From Protonemura montana (lineage: Eukaryota; Arthropoda; Insecta; Plecoptera; Nemouridae): DNA of 64,000 bases. Location of the stretch: the NCBI GenBank assembly GCA_947568835.1, contig OX387605.1:3472001-3536000 (forward strand). Direction: 5' to 3'. Below the pieces are notes generated by a model, which saw only the letters and a list, made by a program, of their open reading frames with translations, made no database searches and was not told where the DNA came from. Positions 25,701 to 40,700 of the stretch are shown here, one piece after another (the stretch's first letter is position 1; each line of letters opens with the position of its first letter). A program made the position numbers and the translations under genes.

Positions 25701-28700
25701 GAGCTCGAGGACGGGAGAGGGTTCGAAGATGAGGAAATGGGTGACCCTGTCGATCCGAGTTGGATCATAAACTGGACGTAGAAGACTAAAGGGGGCCGAG
25801 TTGTAATAAATCTTGGAATCATGTCGGTTGTTTCTGCAAAAGAAACTACGCTAAGTCGTGTGTACCCCAAAATCGGCCCCAATTTCCGTTACGCGCTGGA
25901 TCCTGAGCACTGTCCACTTCTTCCCACAAGACAGTCAACCTCTTAACCCGACTCAGGGACAACATACTTTCAGACCACGAGTGTCCATCATCCAAACGGT
26001 GTAACACAACGAATGCATCAACTCATATGATTCAAGTTCGTTTCCTAGAAAACACTACTTCCCTTTGACGAGCGCTCCGCTTATTAGAATAAAAATCTAA
26101 ATCTCAACCCCATCGTTGGTGGTAGCATTAGGTCATCAACTATTCATTGAAACTTCATGAAGTGATTCAAGTTTCTCTGTGGGTTCTTAGTTCAAAGTGA
26201 AGACAATTTTCCTTAAAAAGCCTTTAAGATGCCAGCATGTACTTTGTCTCGACCTTGAAGCGATTAGTTCAGGACCTATGTCCTGGTTCAATGTACTCCA
26301 AGTCAGGGGCTTCCCAGTGGCTATCAGAAGGACAGCACGTGTACGACCCTAAGAGCTTCCCCTTCCACCGAACGCATACCTCATCTCGGACAGATCGACA
26401 GCGATACCGCACGGGCGTACGGAGTGTAGGCGAGGTTGCCATAGGTAACGGCCCGGGCGTCGGTCATGTCCGTCACTGGTAGACGCCGTCGTCGGCGTCG
26501 GCGTCGTCTCGCGCGGCGTCGCGACGCGCCAGCTGGCAGTGACGGCCAGGACACGGTCAGGAACGCGTCGGCACTCCGTCCTCCCGCCGTTAACGCCGCG
26601 TCACACTAGTCTTCCCAACGGACCGACCCTCTGGAACCCGTCGCTGCCACCGGTTCTTTGATAGCGCTTTTATTTGCTCTCAGGTTTATATCGTAGTGCG
26701 TAGCAGTTCGGTCTGTTCGGGCTCGGAGAGAGGTCGGTGGTATTTGGGATCGCACGCGTACAAAGTGACGGTGTTGTCCCTTGAAGTGCGCGGGGTGGTG
26801 GGCGCCTTGTGAGACCCGTCGGTGTGGGCGAGTGGGCCTTTGACGGGCGAGTGATTGACTCTGGCGGGCGAGTGTGCGACCGGCGACCTAGGATTAGGCG
26901 TGCAGCGGGGCCCCGAAATGTGCGAGCGGCGAGGCGATATCCTGTCGCCCGCCGTCAACGCCAAGGAAGTCGAGGTAAAGTCCAAGTCCTAGCAAACCTT
27001 TGCCGAACCAAAGCTGTGCCAAGCCGGTAGGCGTTAACTCGAAACGAGCGAGTAACCGCTGCGGTTTCTGTTGAATAAAACACGCCAGCGAGTTGTGGTA
27101 GAGTGAATTGGTCCCCTCTCATCAGCAATTAATCGGCAGCATGTGGTCGTTGTTTTCAAGCTAAAAACACAACGGTCTGTTTAGTCTGTCACTGTCAACC
27201 AGGCGATAGGTCCTAGCAGCCGTGTCGGGCTACGCTGGCGCAACGCCGAGTCGAACACCGTTTAGCACCCGGTGTTAACACCGCGTTAACGACTGGCAAA
27301 GCACTTGTCGGTCCCGTTTACCTCGTGTCTGACAAGAGGTCGCTCGACGGACATTGCTTCCAGCGACAACACGCCCAAGTCACGGCGCGTGAGTCGAAGG
27401 GACGCTGCCGATGGCGTCGCGGCGCCCACTTGTAGCTCGCTAGCGGGCGGCGTCGTGACCCTTTTGAATCCGCGGGGCTTGAATTCGACGCTCGGTGCCG
27501 GGGGCTTGTTTTTTTTTGTGCGTGTGGTTGATATTGTTTTTATTGAAAGGCACAAATAGTTTCGCGTTCTGTTGGACTCGTGATTTCTACATTTCCTAGC
27601 AGCGACATGTACAAAACACAGCAAGTACGTGTGCCTACACTAAAAATCATATTGCTGTGTTGACGGTGTCGTCCATAGGGAGGACGGTTCATATGAGGAG
27701 ATGTGAAAACATGCAGATTTCGAGGGAAACTCTTGTTTATTTGATGGGAACGCAATCAACCCCTGTACAACTCTGCGATTTGCTCGGGGAGCTGAGGCCG
27801 AGCTTGTGTGGGCGCAGGGCAGGGCCGGGCACCTGCTTGGCGCTACAGGTGTTGCCCGCCTACCCGGCGGCACCGCGCGTACATGAACACCACATCGTCA
27901 TCGCCGTCATCAGATATTACCATTACCCATATGATGTACACGTCGGCCGTGAGCCGACACGCGAGTCGGTTCTTCGAGGAAACGCAGAGAAATGATGTCG
28001 TGCGCTTTCAGTAATATGTACTTCAACTCGGTACCAATCTGCTTATATTATGTGCTCGTTACTTTCTGTACTTCCTCTTCTTGTTGAACATTGTTATCAG
28101 TTTCTAGCATTGGCAACTGTTCTGCGTGCAATTGCAGGTCGGAAAATTAGTGATGCACGCTCAATTATTTGCAGCGCACAAATGTCGAAACACGCTGGTA
28201 AATTATGAAAATCAGCTTTCAGCTCGCGGTCACAGAATACGGTGATAAAACTCGGGCGCGAGGATCGAAATCCTTTCAATTACGCCGTTTGCCGCCCTTT
28301 TCCCGTTTTAGCGACGCGGGCGCCTGGTTTTTTTTTTTTTTTCAAAACACGCGGACGCCACGTCACGCCACGCTATGTCTCCAGCGGCGACCGGGACGTC
28401 TAAATAATGCAACGTACTAACCGGTAACAACTCAAGTACTGGCGCTTGCTCAGCATCGCCGTCGTCATTGTGAAACGAATTGCTTATAATAATTTTATAG
28501 TATACAATAGTGGAGAGTTTTCTCAGCAATACTAGCGCTCACAAGAGTGGTCATGCCAAACTGCTCCTTTCCTTTTTTTGCAAACGGCAATAGCTCTGTG
28601 CTACACGTTCGGTTTAAGTTGTTTACTGCTCACTGGACCGCCACATGAACGGGAGGAATTATTTATTGGTACTCGGCATAAAGTCTGGACCGAGTCTGCT

Positions 28701-31700
28701 GTCCAGACTCAGGTTTACATTTCATTTGCTATTATCCTGACACGATCCCTAGCTCGGCGATTGCGTGCTGCTGTTCCCAGTGTTTTTGTCGGGAGACACC
28801 GACGTCCAACGCGAGTGCGTGGGACGACGTCCTTTCATGACATTACTAACGGGTGAGATGCGATCTCGTACACAGGCGTATAAATACACAATGCTCGTCA
28901 CAACCACTTCCACACTTTTAATCACGCTCACATGTTTCATTTGGTCAAATCGAAACGGGTTGATACGGAACTAAAAATATATAATGCTCTTTTGAGGCGT
29001 CTGACGAACGCGACGCCGACGTCAACGCCGTGGCGTCGGCGTCGGCAAACTTGTTGCTGGCCATGCTTTGCTTGCGACGCGTGAAGTTGTTCGGTGGGTC
29101 AATGGGATGGGTCTGGGCCCACCTGGTCCCCCACTGAGTGCGTTCATTCGACAAATTGCTCCCATAATTTTTCAAACGGCGCCCACAGACCGACCCCCTC
29201 CTTAAAATTGTTTTATTCATATTAATACATTTCCTTTCTACCTTTCTTTCATCTTGGATTCAGAACAAAGACTGCCTGACGTGCGGTTGATGGCGTTTGT
29301 TCCGTTTCGTTTTTCTATTCATGAGTCACGACGGGGCCGGGAAATTCGGAGTCCGAAGTTTGCCGAGTGGAGACGAACGCAAAGAAAACGAAACATTCTC
29401 GTATCGTCTTAGATTCTAATTGGGTCATTCATTCAACGAGTGCGTTTTCTTTTTTCCATCAAATATTTATTTCCAAGATGACGTGAATTGCCGTTCGGCA
29501 TGGGAGCTTTCAACGCGCCGCTTTGACAGTTCTATCGAATACAAAAAGAAGCCCCTCGTGTTTTCTTTATATTTCGCCACTTGACGTCATTGCCAACAAA
29601 ACAAATCAAACCGGGATCAAGCGACGCTCGGACACCGTCGCGACGCTCGCGAGGTCCACCTGATTGACCGCGGCTTATACCTACCTACCGACGCCGCGTC
29701 GTGTCGTTTCGACGCCGACGAGGTCGCTGTATCGAGCGACAGTGGGGCGATTTATCGCACGACGAACTATTGACTATCGGTACTACAAGGCGATATGACA
29801 TCCCGGCCAATTACCAAGGGGTCTTCGTCCCCCCCTCCCCCCTATCAGGTCGGCTCGGTCAGACAAATTGCATATTAGCGATCGCCTGAGCAGTACCAGC
29901 CATGGGTGTCCCTTGGGCTGCCGACATGCAAGCTATTTGCTTACCACGGCTGATGCTTCTGCCGGGATCAATGCTAGGCCAGCTTGCCTCTTCAATCGAT
30001 GGCCATCGTTCAGGTTTCTTTCTATGCCGTTTTTCAATCCCTGGTTAAACAATTTAAAATTCGATTAGTCAAGAGCCGCGGTGCACTGAATTGCAGTTGA
30101 CTTTTAAAACTGTTGAACTCAGTCCCGTTGGGAGGCTCGTTTTCTCGGATCTAGCCAGTAGCTTGCTGTCACGATACCGTTACACATTAAACCGCATAGA
30201 AGTGGAGGAGCCGCTTCTCACACCCGTATCCCCATTAGGGAAGTGCCGTGCCGTCAAATTCCACAAGCCGAGTGCTGTTAAGGGGAACTACACCTTGCTT
30301 TTCTGGGAGGGCCAAGGTGACTCCCCCGAGTTTTGAATCCTTTCCGCCGCCGGCGCCCCGAGGAGAAAACGAGTTTCCATCGTCTCTCTGGCAACCCGAG
30401 AGCTCTCGAGGAGGGCGCCTGGTGTCAGGTCGGCCAGACAGTCGGGGTCGCCTTGCATCTCTTGGACTTGATGCCGCACGACGCCTCCCCCTGTCCCGAT
30501 GTAAAGCCAAGTTTTACTTTTATTCCAGAGCGTTGCATCACTTTTGGCGCATTCACGCCAACGCACAAGTTCTCTGTGAGCCTCAAGGGCTCTGCCAAGT
30601 AGTTGCCTCTCGTTGTGTTACATTGTTATAAATGAATTATTAATTAGACTACTCTGCGATATCTGATCGACGCGCGCGCTTGCCGGGGCTGCTTGGACCG
30701 GATGGGGTGTAACTCTGTTCGTCGACACACTTTGACATTTTGCCTCGACGTCGTCGGCGTCGGTGGCGTCGGCCGACAGAGGCTGGCTCGCAACGAGTGA
30801 GGTGTATACACCGTCTTCCTCATGGGAGTGTTGTTATCGTATTTCCTGGAATATGAAAAAAAACACACACAGCGTTTCGCCTGACAAAGGCTTCGGCAGG
30901 GGCGCCGTGGGGAATCGAATTGTGGTGTGCTTTCTGCTTCGAAAACAGTTTCAAGTCGACGCCCGAAAATCATGTTTGACACAACAATAGGTAACCTGCC
31001 AGAGCTTGCTAAGTTACTTCTGTCTACTAGTGAACCCCGCGGGATTTAATTATTTTATAGAATTGTATTCTGTTGGTTGAATGATGGACGAGACTGCAGT
31101 TCCGAGTATACGTCAACAATGAATTCAAGGAAAAGTCGACGTATTTTCCCCCCCGCTCAATCTCATTCGGGACGTCGGGAGATTCAAGCCCGTATCTTGT
31201 TTCAAGATATCGTGTTTTCTTTTTCTCACGGGACTTCTTGGAATTCAATCAAACTTGAATGCAAAATGAGGTGGAAAATAGAAGCTGGCGCTAGAGGCTC
31301 GCGATCCTTGCAACCGCCTTTCTGTTGGTGAACATCTACACCCCCGGGCCATCGTGCTTTCGTTTATGGATCGGCGGATTTTTTTACAAATTTCTTTGCT
31401 ACAACTCGACCTGTACTGCTTTTCCATTCGATATCGAAATACGGATCCGTTTTGTTGGTATCTCATATCTGGTTACAGAATTTTTACATGATTCACCGTA
31501 CGAGTAACACATTCACGTTCCTATTTCAAGAAACGTTGGGAAATCACATGCACTCATTTGTCTTCACGATGCATTTTACTCGTGCTCAGTTTGCGCGCTA
31601 GGCGACGCTTGGGGATGCAGTCCTTTCAGACAAGTTCCCAATGCACCGCTGCTTTTACCAGGCACGACTCGAGTTGCAATTTACAACCCGTAATGAGCGC

Positions 31701-34700
31701 CTTCTGTCCCCTTGCAAGCACGCTCTATTCGCGGCCGCTTTATCGTTGCGTTCGGATGACGAGATATACAATATTGTTTTAGTTTCGGTGTTTTCTGCTC
31801 AAACTTGACATTGGCAACGAGCGGTTTGGTTGGAAGGAACCGAAAGACAAATTTTGTTTACAATCATTGCCTATAGTTGTTACGTTTCACAAAATGCTCT
31901 GTGGTATAATAACGTGGTGTCGGTGTAATATTTTTGTGTTTGGTTTTCATTATATGCATGGTTTTATTTGATTGAAAAATGGATCGTTTGTTGCCCTCCC
32001 CTGCGAGTCGCTACACGTGCCAAGGAGCAATTAACTGATTGTCCCCCCTCCCCCCTTCTCGCTGTCAGAACATTGGTTTGCGCTTCAGATGAATTCCCCG
32101 CGACTGTGTACCGGAGAAACCGGAGTAATTTTCAACAACCTGCATGTACAGGTATACATATATTTCGGCAAACATAACAATAATTACCTGGCTCGGCATT
32201 GTCAGTGCCCAACAGTCAACCTAGTACGAACAATTCGACGCCAGTTTGAATGTCAGCTGGCATGCAATCGTGGTTAACCATCTTTGTTGTATGATAATTA
32301 GTCTGTGTACTTATTACTTCACTTGTAATCACGAGTAGTCGTTTCACTGTGAACGCTCCACTTATCAGATTGAACGATCAAATAAGATGCCATTCAAATA
32401 ATATGCATTGCATTGCGGATAATTAATTGCAAGATTGAAAACAGTACGGATTGGTGTATAAGTAAACGGTACAGTCCTTTAAGATTACAGTTCATTTCTC
32501 ATCTTATGGAAATATTGTCATGATTGGAAATCAGCTACGTGTAGCAACGCACGTTGTGTTTAAAGTACGCCCTATACCCATCTCTGGTACGGCGCTTGGT
32601 AAACGTTCGTCGTACACCAGATCGGTCTTCCATTGACAAGTCTTGGAACACGAGATGATGGGCTCCCATCCCTACTATCGCTCACCACATCGGCCAACAG
32701 GTCGAATTCGCGTACCTCGCATGACATATTGACTATTAGCATGCGTCCCTCGGCGTCCTCCCGGCAGGGGTGGGGTGTCAGTGTGTCGCCACCGAAGCCG
32801 CCACCTGCAACCTCCACGAGGCAGCCGTGTCGAAATTGCGGTCGGCGCACAGCAGAGGCGACGGCGTCCCCGAAATGTCAACGGGTCGTCGCGCACGTTG
32901 CCCTAGCGGAACCTCGATCGCCGCGCATCTCAACGTGACACACACACATTTTCCGCTTCCCTCGTTGAACGCCAACACATGCCGGGGATACCGCTGTTAT
33001 GTTTCGGTGTTTCATGTTGGTGGGATAACTTTTTTATTTGTTTTTGAATAATTACTTTCTCCATGTCCTGGTTCATGTATGCCATTACGTTTTACCGCAC
33101 CTCGTTTTTGCGTTCATGTTGTTACGGCAGTACCTTGTTTATCACAGAAGAGCAACGATGCAATTCACGCTAATTACCACAGACTAGGAGCCTTCCAAGC
33201 AAAATGCAAACTCTATGGTGCGATATTATTTGGAGTCTTCTGGACCTCGCTGTCCTCGTATGCTGGAGCTGGCACTCAGGACTGCATGGTCTAGACTGCC
33301 TATAGGCGTATCGCCTCCGTTCTAGGATCGTTCGAGCTCTCTGATGGAATCATGTGCAACGACGGGAAACTAGGCAGTGTGGTGTCGAGGTGGAGGGGTG
33401 GAGGGCGACGTGGAATTGACCTCACAATTCAATCATCTGTTCCATGGAAAGTTATGGACGAAACTTCATGTACGTGCCGTCAAAATTTAATGGCTCGCTT
33501 AATCCACGTGTCGTTAATCTTTTTATCACTCTGAATTAAATTGACGTGCTGATTACTTCGCGTCGCGTTTGCTGCGCTAAAGTGTCGCCGAAACTCGCGG
33601 ATGCGATCAGGATGTGCACGTGGATGTTGGAAAACATGTAAAACCAAGTACCTACCGAAGTGTGCGCGTCTCAACCACGCTTCGAGTATTGATTGATTAT
33701 AGACTTTGCATTTATGATGGAAAGTTGGAAAGTTTGCCACCGGCGCTAACCAGAGATATTGGGGGAGTGTTTTTATTGGAACATATTTATTTCTTACTAA
33801 TACAGTGCTTTCTTATTCGTGCCCTAGGCAAGTTGTGCCCAAAGCAAGTTGTACCCTACGTTTGTCTGCACCAACGCTAACGTCTGTGTGTCTTTCTGTT
33901 TCAGTCATTGGAGAGTACCCGGCGCATGATAGCACTATGCGAGGAGGTGAGCGATTATTCCAACCTAACGACCCTCCGTGACCCTAATTCTGACTTGTTG
34001 TTATGAAATCCATGTCCTGGGCCTGAAAGGGTCCAACTCGCTACCCGCTTTACCATATTGACCCGAGATTGATCCGTTGGTTGGATGTATTTCTTAAATT
34101 GAATGTTTATATACCGTGCTGTTTCGGCTGCCTCATTAGGTTGCATCATTATATTAGAATGAGAGTACAGGCCACGTTCGTTCCCGATTCCGTTCGTGGA
34201 GTTGTGAGTTAGCATTTGACCTTTCGCCTCGTGGCTTGTCCAAAGTCGGTTCATTTTTCCACGACTCCGAAGCGACTTGAATTCCTCATGAAATGAATAA
34301 GTAATCATCTCGGAAGGAACACTTTTGTCCGTTTCCCAGGCGCGGCGCTCCGTGACGCGCCTGGAAAAGAATATCAGTTCATCAGACGATAATACGGAAA
34401 ATTGTGAATTGTAGCCGGGCGTGAGGTGCGCGCGGGGAAAAAAAAAAAAAAAAAAACACGCCCGTGTGCAATTCCGCTCGTTACCCCGCTGCGAGTGACT
34501 TACTTCCATTATACATTTTATGATGGAGCTAAATTTTTAATCGGCTGAAAAAGAATGAGCGCTGCTAACTTGTTAGAGCGCGCTCATTTCCAGATGTTGT
34601 AAAGTTGTACTCCAGATGTGCAGTGCTCGCGAGCCGACTAGCGGGCGGGCAAGCGATCCTACCTGCCAGACAGGAAGATTACAGGATTATGTTATTGTTC

Positions 34701-37700
34701 AGCGCGACCGCATCAGCAGGTCAAGCTAATGGTTTTACCTCCATGGCGTGTTCATCGTGATCGCATTGCTTTATTTCGTGTTTGCACGAGGGAGTAGCAA
34801 GCTTATTGAAACGGACGGCTTCTGTCAAAGAGCGTAAGCTGCTTTTCATCTCTCGGCTGGTCAATTTCCCCGACCCAAAGATTTGAGCGCAGAATTTGCT
34901 TTTAATTAGTCTAATTGGAGTTAATTAACAATTGATAGGGCGATGAGTGGCGACGAGCAGACCCGATACACCTTTGAACGCCGGCGGTCGCTGATGAGAG
35001 TTTGATCGCTGCGCCATGTCGTTGACTGACAATGACATGTCGTCGTCGTAAATAGAGAGTCGAGTTCTTGGAAGCGTCGTCTGCCTGCGAATCGATGGCG
35101 CGTAGAGAAAACGAGACTCATCACCTAACGCTTCTGATTTCGGGAAATATGTTTTCATCATATTTTTCTATGCGCAGGGTTTTTTTTAGAAATGCATGTA
35201 TTTTTTTTTTAGAATTGAAAGGTTAGGTATCTTTTCACAAACTGGAACATCACTCAAGTTTTCTTTCACATGCGGCTATGAAAAATAGATGTATTTGCTG
35301 AGAAATGGCTCGACAGGTTTTGGAATCTCGAGTGAAAGAAAGGTGGAGTCTCGGTTTCTAGTGGAATCTTCAATACTTCTTGGTCAAGGCCTCTCCTGGT
35401 TACTGATTTTTGAGGTCAACCAGAGCCTGCTTACTCACTGAAGCTCTAAATTCCCCGTCGTACGAATCTCTGCACAAGGCCACAAGCTAGTCATAACACT
35501 CCTAAACTTGTAAACGCTTTAAAACACCTTTCACCGCTAATAAGCGAGGATGACAGAATTCAGAAATGCAAACGCTGATTAACGTTCCTGGCTTTTCTTT
35601 GACGTAATTTTAATGATGCCCTTTGCTGTCCCGGGACAGTCATAGACCCCATCAGGGTTTGGGAATGTTCACGCTCTGCCTGGTCGCGTCGGGCACGTTC
35701 AACGCTCGACGCGGCGCTGAAAAGAACCACGCCGTGATCGAGACTTGTCTTGGTTCTCCACCCTCCCCACCCTCCTGTATAATTGTGCTTTCTGACGTCA
35801 TCGCCTCGAGTGCGACGTGCTGATGACATCGCCGATTGGAGAGCATCGAAAGAAGTCCTGCTTTTAATTGACTACTGAAATTAGCAGTCGATTGGTGCCC
35901 ACGCGCGTCAAAGTGCCGACTATTCTTTGGGAGGCGTCCTCGCGGGTTTCTCGTGGCTCGTGGGTGTTGCTTGATGAGACAGGATCAAGGGTTAAAGAGA
36001 ACGATTTTCGGTTGCTTTTGCCGACACGAATGCAGCGAGGCAAAGTAATCAGAGCATCCAACATAACGAATCAATCTCTAAACAATATGGAACGTTCTAC
36101 CGCTTTTATTAAATTATCTAGCCCCCCGTCCCTCCCACAAATATGACTAAATAGATTCACAAGTTAATTTTAATCTAGGATTAGTATGTGCTTGTGTAAT
36201 ATTTGTATCCATTTTACCCACTGATGTATTCTCGTGATTGATCTCTCATCTTGTCTGTGTACTTTCTTCACGTCGTGTGTACTATTTGTGTCTCACTCTT
36301 AAGTCTCACTACCTATACTTACCTTTTACATGCCGATGCAATGCCGACTGGACATGCGCTGTCTCACTCTTGACCCTGTTGTCTCAATGTCTCACTCGAT
36401 GTCGTCTTCATCTCGCTGTTATCAGTGTTTAATGTGGCACCTCGTCTCTTCTTATGTCTTCACGTGGGAAGGGAAATGGTTGTCCCCTGTTTTAGGGCCT
36501 ATCGACCGTCGCTCTGTGTGTTCGCCCGCCCTCCCCTTTTGTGTGATGCCGTGCATTTTCAGGGTTGATTGCTGAATGTTCCGTGGATTGCCGGGCAGCC
36601 CTGCATTTGTGTGCCCTTCACCCCACTTAAATGTGATTGCACCTTCTTGTGACCTTGTGGCCTTGGCACTCTCGTGGAGCCCCTTGTCCGATTCACTGCA
36701 AACCGTGTTGATTTAAAATTGAAATATCAGGCTTTCGTTTGTTTCGGACGCACTTTCTCTTGTTATAACGTCGTCTATTTATTGAGGGGGGGTGTTTTCA
36801 TTTATTCACCCCGTTTCGTTGGGGGATTTAAATTATTTTCCGTGTCAATTGTTAGGTAACGTGTAGATTCATTGTTCTGTTCGCTTGTATTTTTAAACAC
36901 GTTTACTATATTTGTGTTTTGACCAATAGCGTTGCGAAGTTTCGCTCGGGCTTACGAAATAAAATATAAATTAGCAACGTGGTTTTAATTACTCCGTTAA
37001 ATTTCATAAATTTCAATTCTAGGTTACATTTTCCCTGGAGACTTAGAGAGGGTACCGTCTGTATTCCCCCACGAGATTGCGGTTTAACACCTATATTACC
37101 GTAGGGTAGTTAGCGTTAGCGATTAGCGATTGAGACAGCCTGCTGTCGATGCTGACTCAGCCGGTGAGGTTTTGTTGCGATGATAACGAGGTAAGATCCA
37201 CGCTTAGCGCTCCGTTGGCCGAGACATCGAGACTGGATGCCCAGCGACCACCGCTGCATGCCTGCCAACCTGTACATAATCGCACGCCTCAATCACTGTT
37301 GGTTGGCCCAGGGATGCAAAAAAATTTAGCTGAAATTTTAACAAAGCTAGATTCATAATTGGTAATGCGTTCGTATAAAAAAATCGGGAATAAAGTTTGG
37401 TGCTGTTTTAAAGCGTGGTAACGATGCTCTGTCCCTGGGAGCGGAACGGACGTTCAAAACAAACGGCGTTCGCCAGCCACAATGATCGAGGCAGCTCACA
37501 TCCAACTCCAGTCACTCAGAGACCCACCCTGCGTTTGTTTTTAAGTAAACCATGGAGAGAACTTTCGACACTTTTTACTGCAAACAACGGTTACGAATAA
37601 TTAACGTGTTCAGCATGTTTTCAAACTGTCTTAAAGTCCTGCAATGACAGTGAAACGTTTCCACGTGTGCTGGTTCCAATCTTGGCAGCCAGAATGCAAC

Positions 37701-40700
37701 GTAAGCTGACTAACTCTGTCGAGAGCGAAGTTGCTGTGATAGTGCTCGGCTTAAATGCTTACAGACGGCTCACGTGAGAGCTGCAGGCAACACAATTACC
37801 TCTGAACACTGAACGAAATGTCAAAACAAAGATCTTGCAAACTATAAGGAAAATTAATTATGGATCGGCTCCACTTTTGTTATTACAGCTTTCAACTTAA
37901 ACTTAACTTGGCACGGATGGAAATTTCAATTACAGAAACCGTGACTCAGTATCGAAGTTAAAAGTTCTCTCTTAATGCTTAGCTACAATAATTAGGTTCA
38001 CTCAACGGTCTCCTCCCTATCTCTCTCGCTCTATCTCTATCTCTCTGTCTCTGTCTCTTCTCTATGCTTACGTATCTCTTTATTATTTTCTCTCTGTGTG
38101 TCAGCTCTGGCCGGCTTATCTCTGTTATCTGAATTGTTGTGCATTTTCTTCTGTGTAGGTGTTTAATTACCAAAAAAAAAAAAATAAGGTTTTGTTGTGC
38201 CCAAAACAACACCTTTCTAGTGGCTGCTGTATTACTTTTAATTTTGATGTCTTGTGTGTACCATTCACTCTATGTTATCTTGACTCGATCCCTACGGAAT
38301 CACTGTGTCACTGCCAGCTAGGCTAAACCAACTACTGTACTTTCTGTCTTGTGTACTGTAATGTAATGTGTTGTTCTTCTTGTGTCGTACGTTCTATGTG
38401 TCAATGTCCAACACTCGTTCCAAAATTGGCGACTTGGAAGCGTTTATGAGTACGTGTTTGCATGCGCAGAGCAGGGGCGTTTATGTGATACATGGAAGGT
38501 GACATACATACACACTCCAGACACCCTGAGGTTGAAAATATAACTAATTATGTTTGTTTTTCCGTTCGTTACAACTTTTTTTTAACATCTTCGGGAGACA
38601 GCGCTACCCGGAGTCTGAACACAGTGGAGTTAGCTAGAGAAAAACACCGAATCGTCATATGTCAACACCTGTCGCATTTTCTTTTACCGAACAGAGTCAT
38701 TCCTATGCTAAGAACTCATCATCATTCACTCGCGAGATGTCACAGAGTACACCGGATGGAGGAAGACACTTCGCGCACAAATCACACACGGCGGCCGTTT
38801 TTCCTGGACGTACGCATTGGGCGTTGTCGCTTTTTTTAAAACATTTTTGCTGAAATTATTTTTGTTGTCTCCAGGAGAAATGGTGCGTCCAACGACACAC
38901 TCGACGTCTTAAATCCCAAACCTGAAATACGTAATTTTTTATCTTTATGTAAACCAATTATTGGAAACTACTTGACCCACACACACACACACCTGTGAAA
39001 CTCAGCATTGTGCCAACAGTTACGCAACATCAGTAGTCCAACTCGTGGTTCTGTTTAATTTTGCCTCGAGAGGTTAGGGAAAACTAAATATATGGATGTG
39101 TTCTTTTTCGTGCTGCTCAGAGCAAGGAAGCTGGCATCCGCACCTTGGTGGCCCTGGACGACCAGGGAGGTGAGTTGTCCTACCCAACCAGTCGCCCACC
39201 TACAATCTCCCTACTCCAGAGTCACTCGTGGCTCAATCAGGACCGACGCTTTCCAACAGCAAATTTATCGATTTGGCCGCTGTTAAAGCGGCCAGCAATG
39301 ATTTTGTGTTGACAGTTGGTTTCTGATTGCGTTTCCTTTGCACATCTTGACCAAGCTCCTACCTGGGTCCCAGCCTCGTGCGATCACCACAGACTAACTG
39401 CTGAGATCATTCCTACATTAGTCACCCTACACACTATATCTCATTGCACATTACACTTTTAAGTTGTCTTTTCTACATACATTGCATGAGAATACATGGC
39501 TGCTTTTATTTAGGTACCTACTACTTAGTTTTAGTTGATATGTTTCCAATAAGCAACACCAATAGTGCAAAACCCACGTGCTAAAATATCATCCATCTTC
39601 ATAACATTCGTATATTAAAATGGTTCAATTTAATAAATACAAGTATTAAAATGTGATAATGGTACAGACCTTTTGTTCAACCACAGGCATACTAATCAAT
39701 ATCAATCGTAAGTTCGTAACTAAAATATATACACCGAGTCACACACATGAACTGCAGTTAGTTTTCAGTATTGAAATAAAATTGCAACAGATTTTCAAAT
39801 TGAAGAGAAACGAAGTGTTTGGTTACTCAGCACCTCCCCAAAGTCAACAGAGCACACCCACGTGGCAGCATGGACTCTCCATAATGCCATGCCGACATGC
39901 AATCAACATATTATTTCTGCGAGCCAACCCTGCTGCATGTTTGTGTCGATATGATTATCATTTCTGGTGTAAATACGTTGACAGTTTTTTCCGAAGTGAC
40001 GTTGATGTTTTGGCAAGCTTAATGCGGCTCGTTCGTTGGTTCGTTCGTTGGTTCGTTACGTGCAAAGTAAATGTGCTCTCGTTTTGCAGTCTTGCCTTGG
40101 TCTTGCCGTCCGTGCTTCATTGCTCTCGCTCTCAGCCGGTTGCGACCAGAAACTGAGACGTCTGACGTTGTGTTCTCCAGATCAGTTTTCACGATTCACC
40201 TCAAGTGTGTGGAACCAATTACTTGCCGGATCAATCGATGGCTTGGCATTTTTGTGGAAACCACTTTGGCCGTCACTGTCAGCAGTTCAATGAGAACGGA
40301 CATATCAAACCAAGCGCAAATTGATTGCCCCTGGCCCTCTGCTTCCAACGTTCACATCCCATTCCTCGGCATCCTAGGAAAGGGTGTTGGTTCATTTTTT
40401 GGAACTTTATCTCCATTTCAACTTCATGCTTACAGCAGTGTACGCTTCTTATTTTCGTTCACTGTTTAGGGGTTGTATTACATTTTCCATCTTTTATTTC
40501 CTTGTTTCTCTGTAGGCATAAACATTTTTTTTTTTTTTTTTTCTATCCCTACATCTTTTCCTCTGTGTGTTGATTTTTGTGTTTTGCCATTTCGAGCTAT
40601 GATTTATTTTGTTACTTTTCCCGTCCGCCGTAGAGTGAGGAGGTCGGCGGGCAGACTCTGAAAAGCTTGAACCACCAAGGGGGTAAGATATTGATGCGGA

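Larger units (their letters stand above)
19844..33904 (+). other. Large Snap25 intron with GC-rich patches
   Basis: A 14-kb intron between codons 33 and 34. It alternates AT-rich DNA with GC-rich, CpG-dense patches near 23.9-24.1, 24.9, 25.5-25.7, 26.4-27.5, 29.0, 29.6-29.7, 30.3-30.5, 30.75 and 32.6-32.9 kb. Many patches are centred on GACGCC/GGCGTC repeats. ORFs in them, up to 203 codons, lack recognisable domains and look like GC artefacts. The patches may be regulatory elements; nothing in the sequence proves it. Confidence 0.7.

Noticed and set aside
33955..34509. A 184-codon minus-strand open frame next to a Snap25 exon
   Set aside because: It contains a homopolymer-coded Phe run and no domain. 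It lies wholly in intron sequence.
39653..40156. A 167-codon + strand open frame between Snap25 exons 4a and 4b
   Set aside because: No similarity I recognise. It is in an intron and its upstream part is AT-rich noise.
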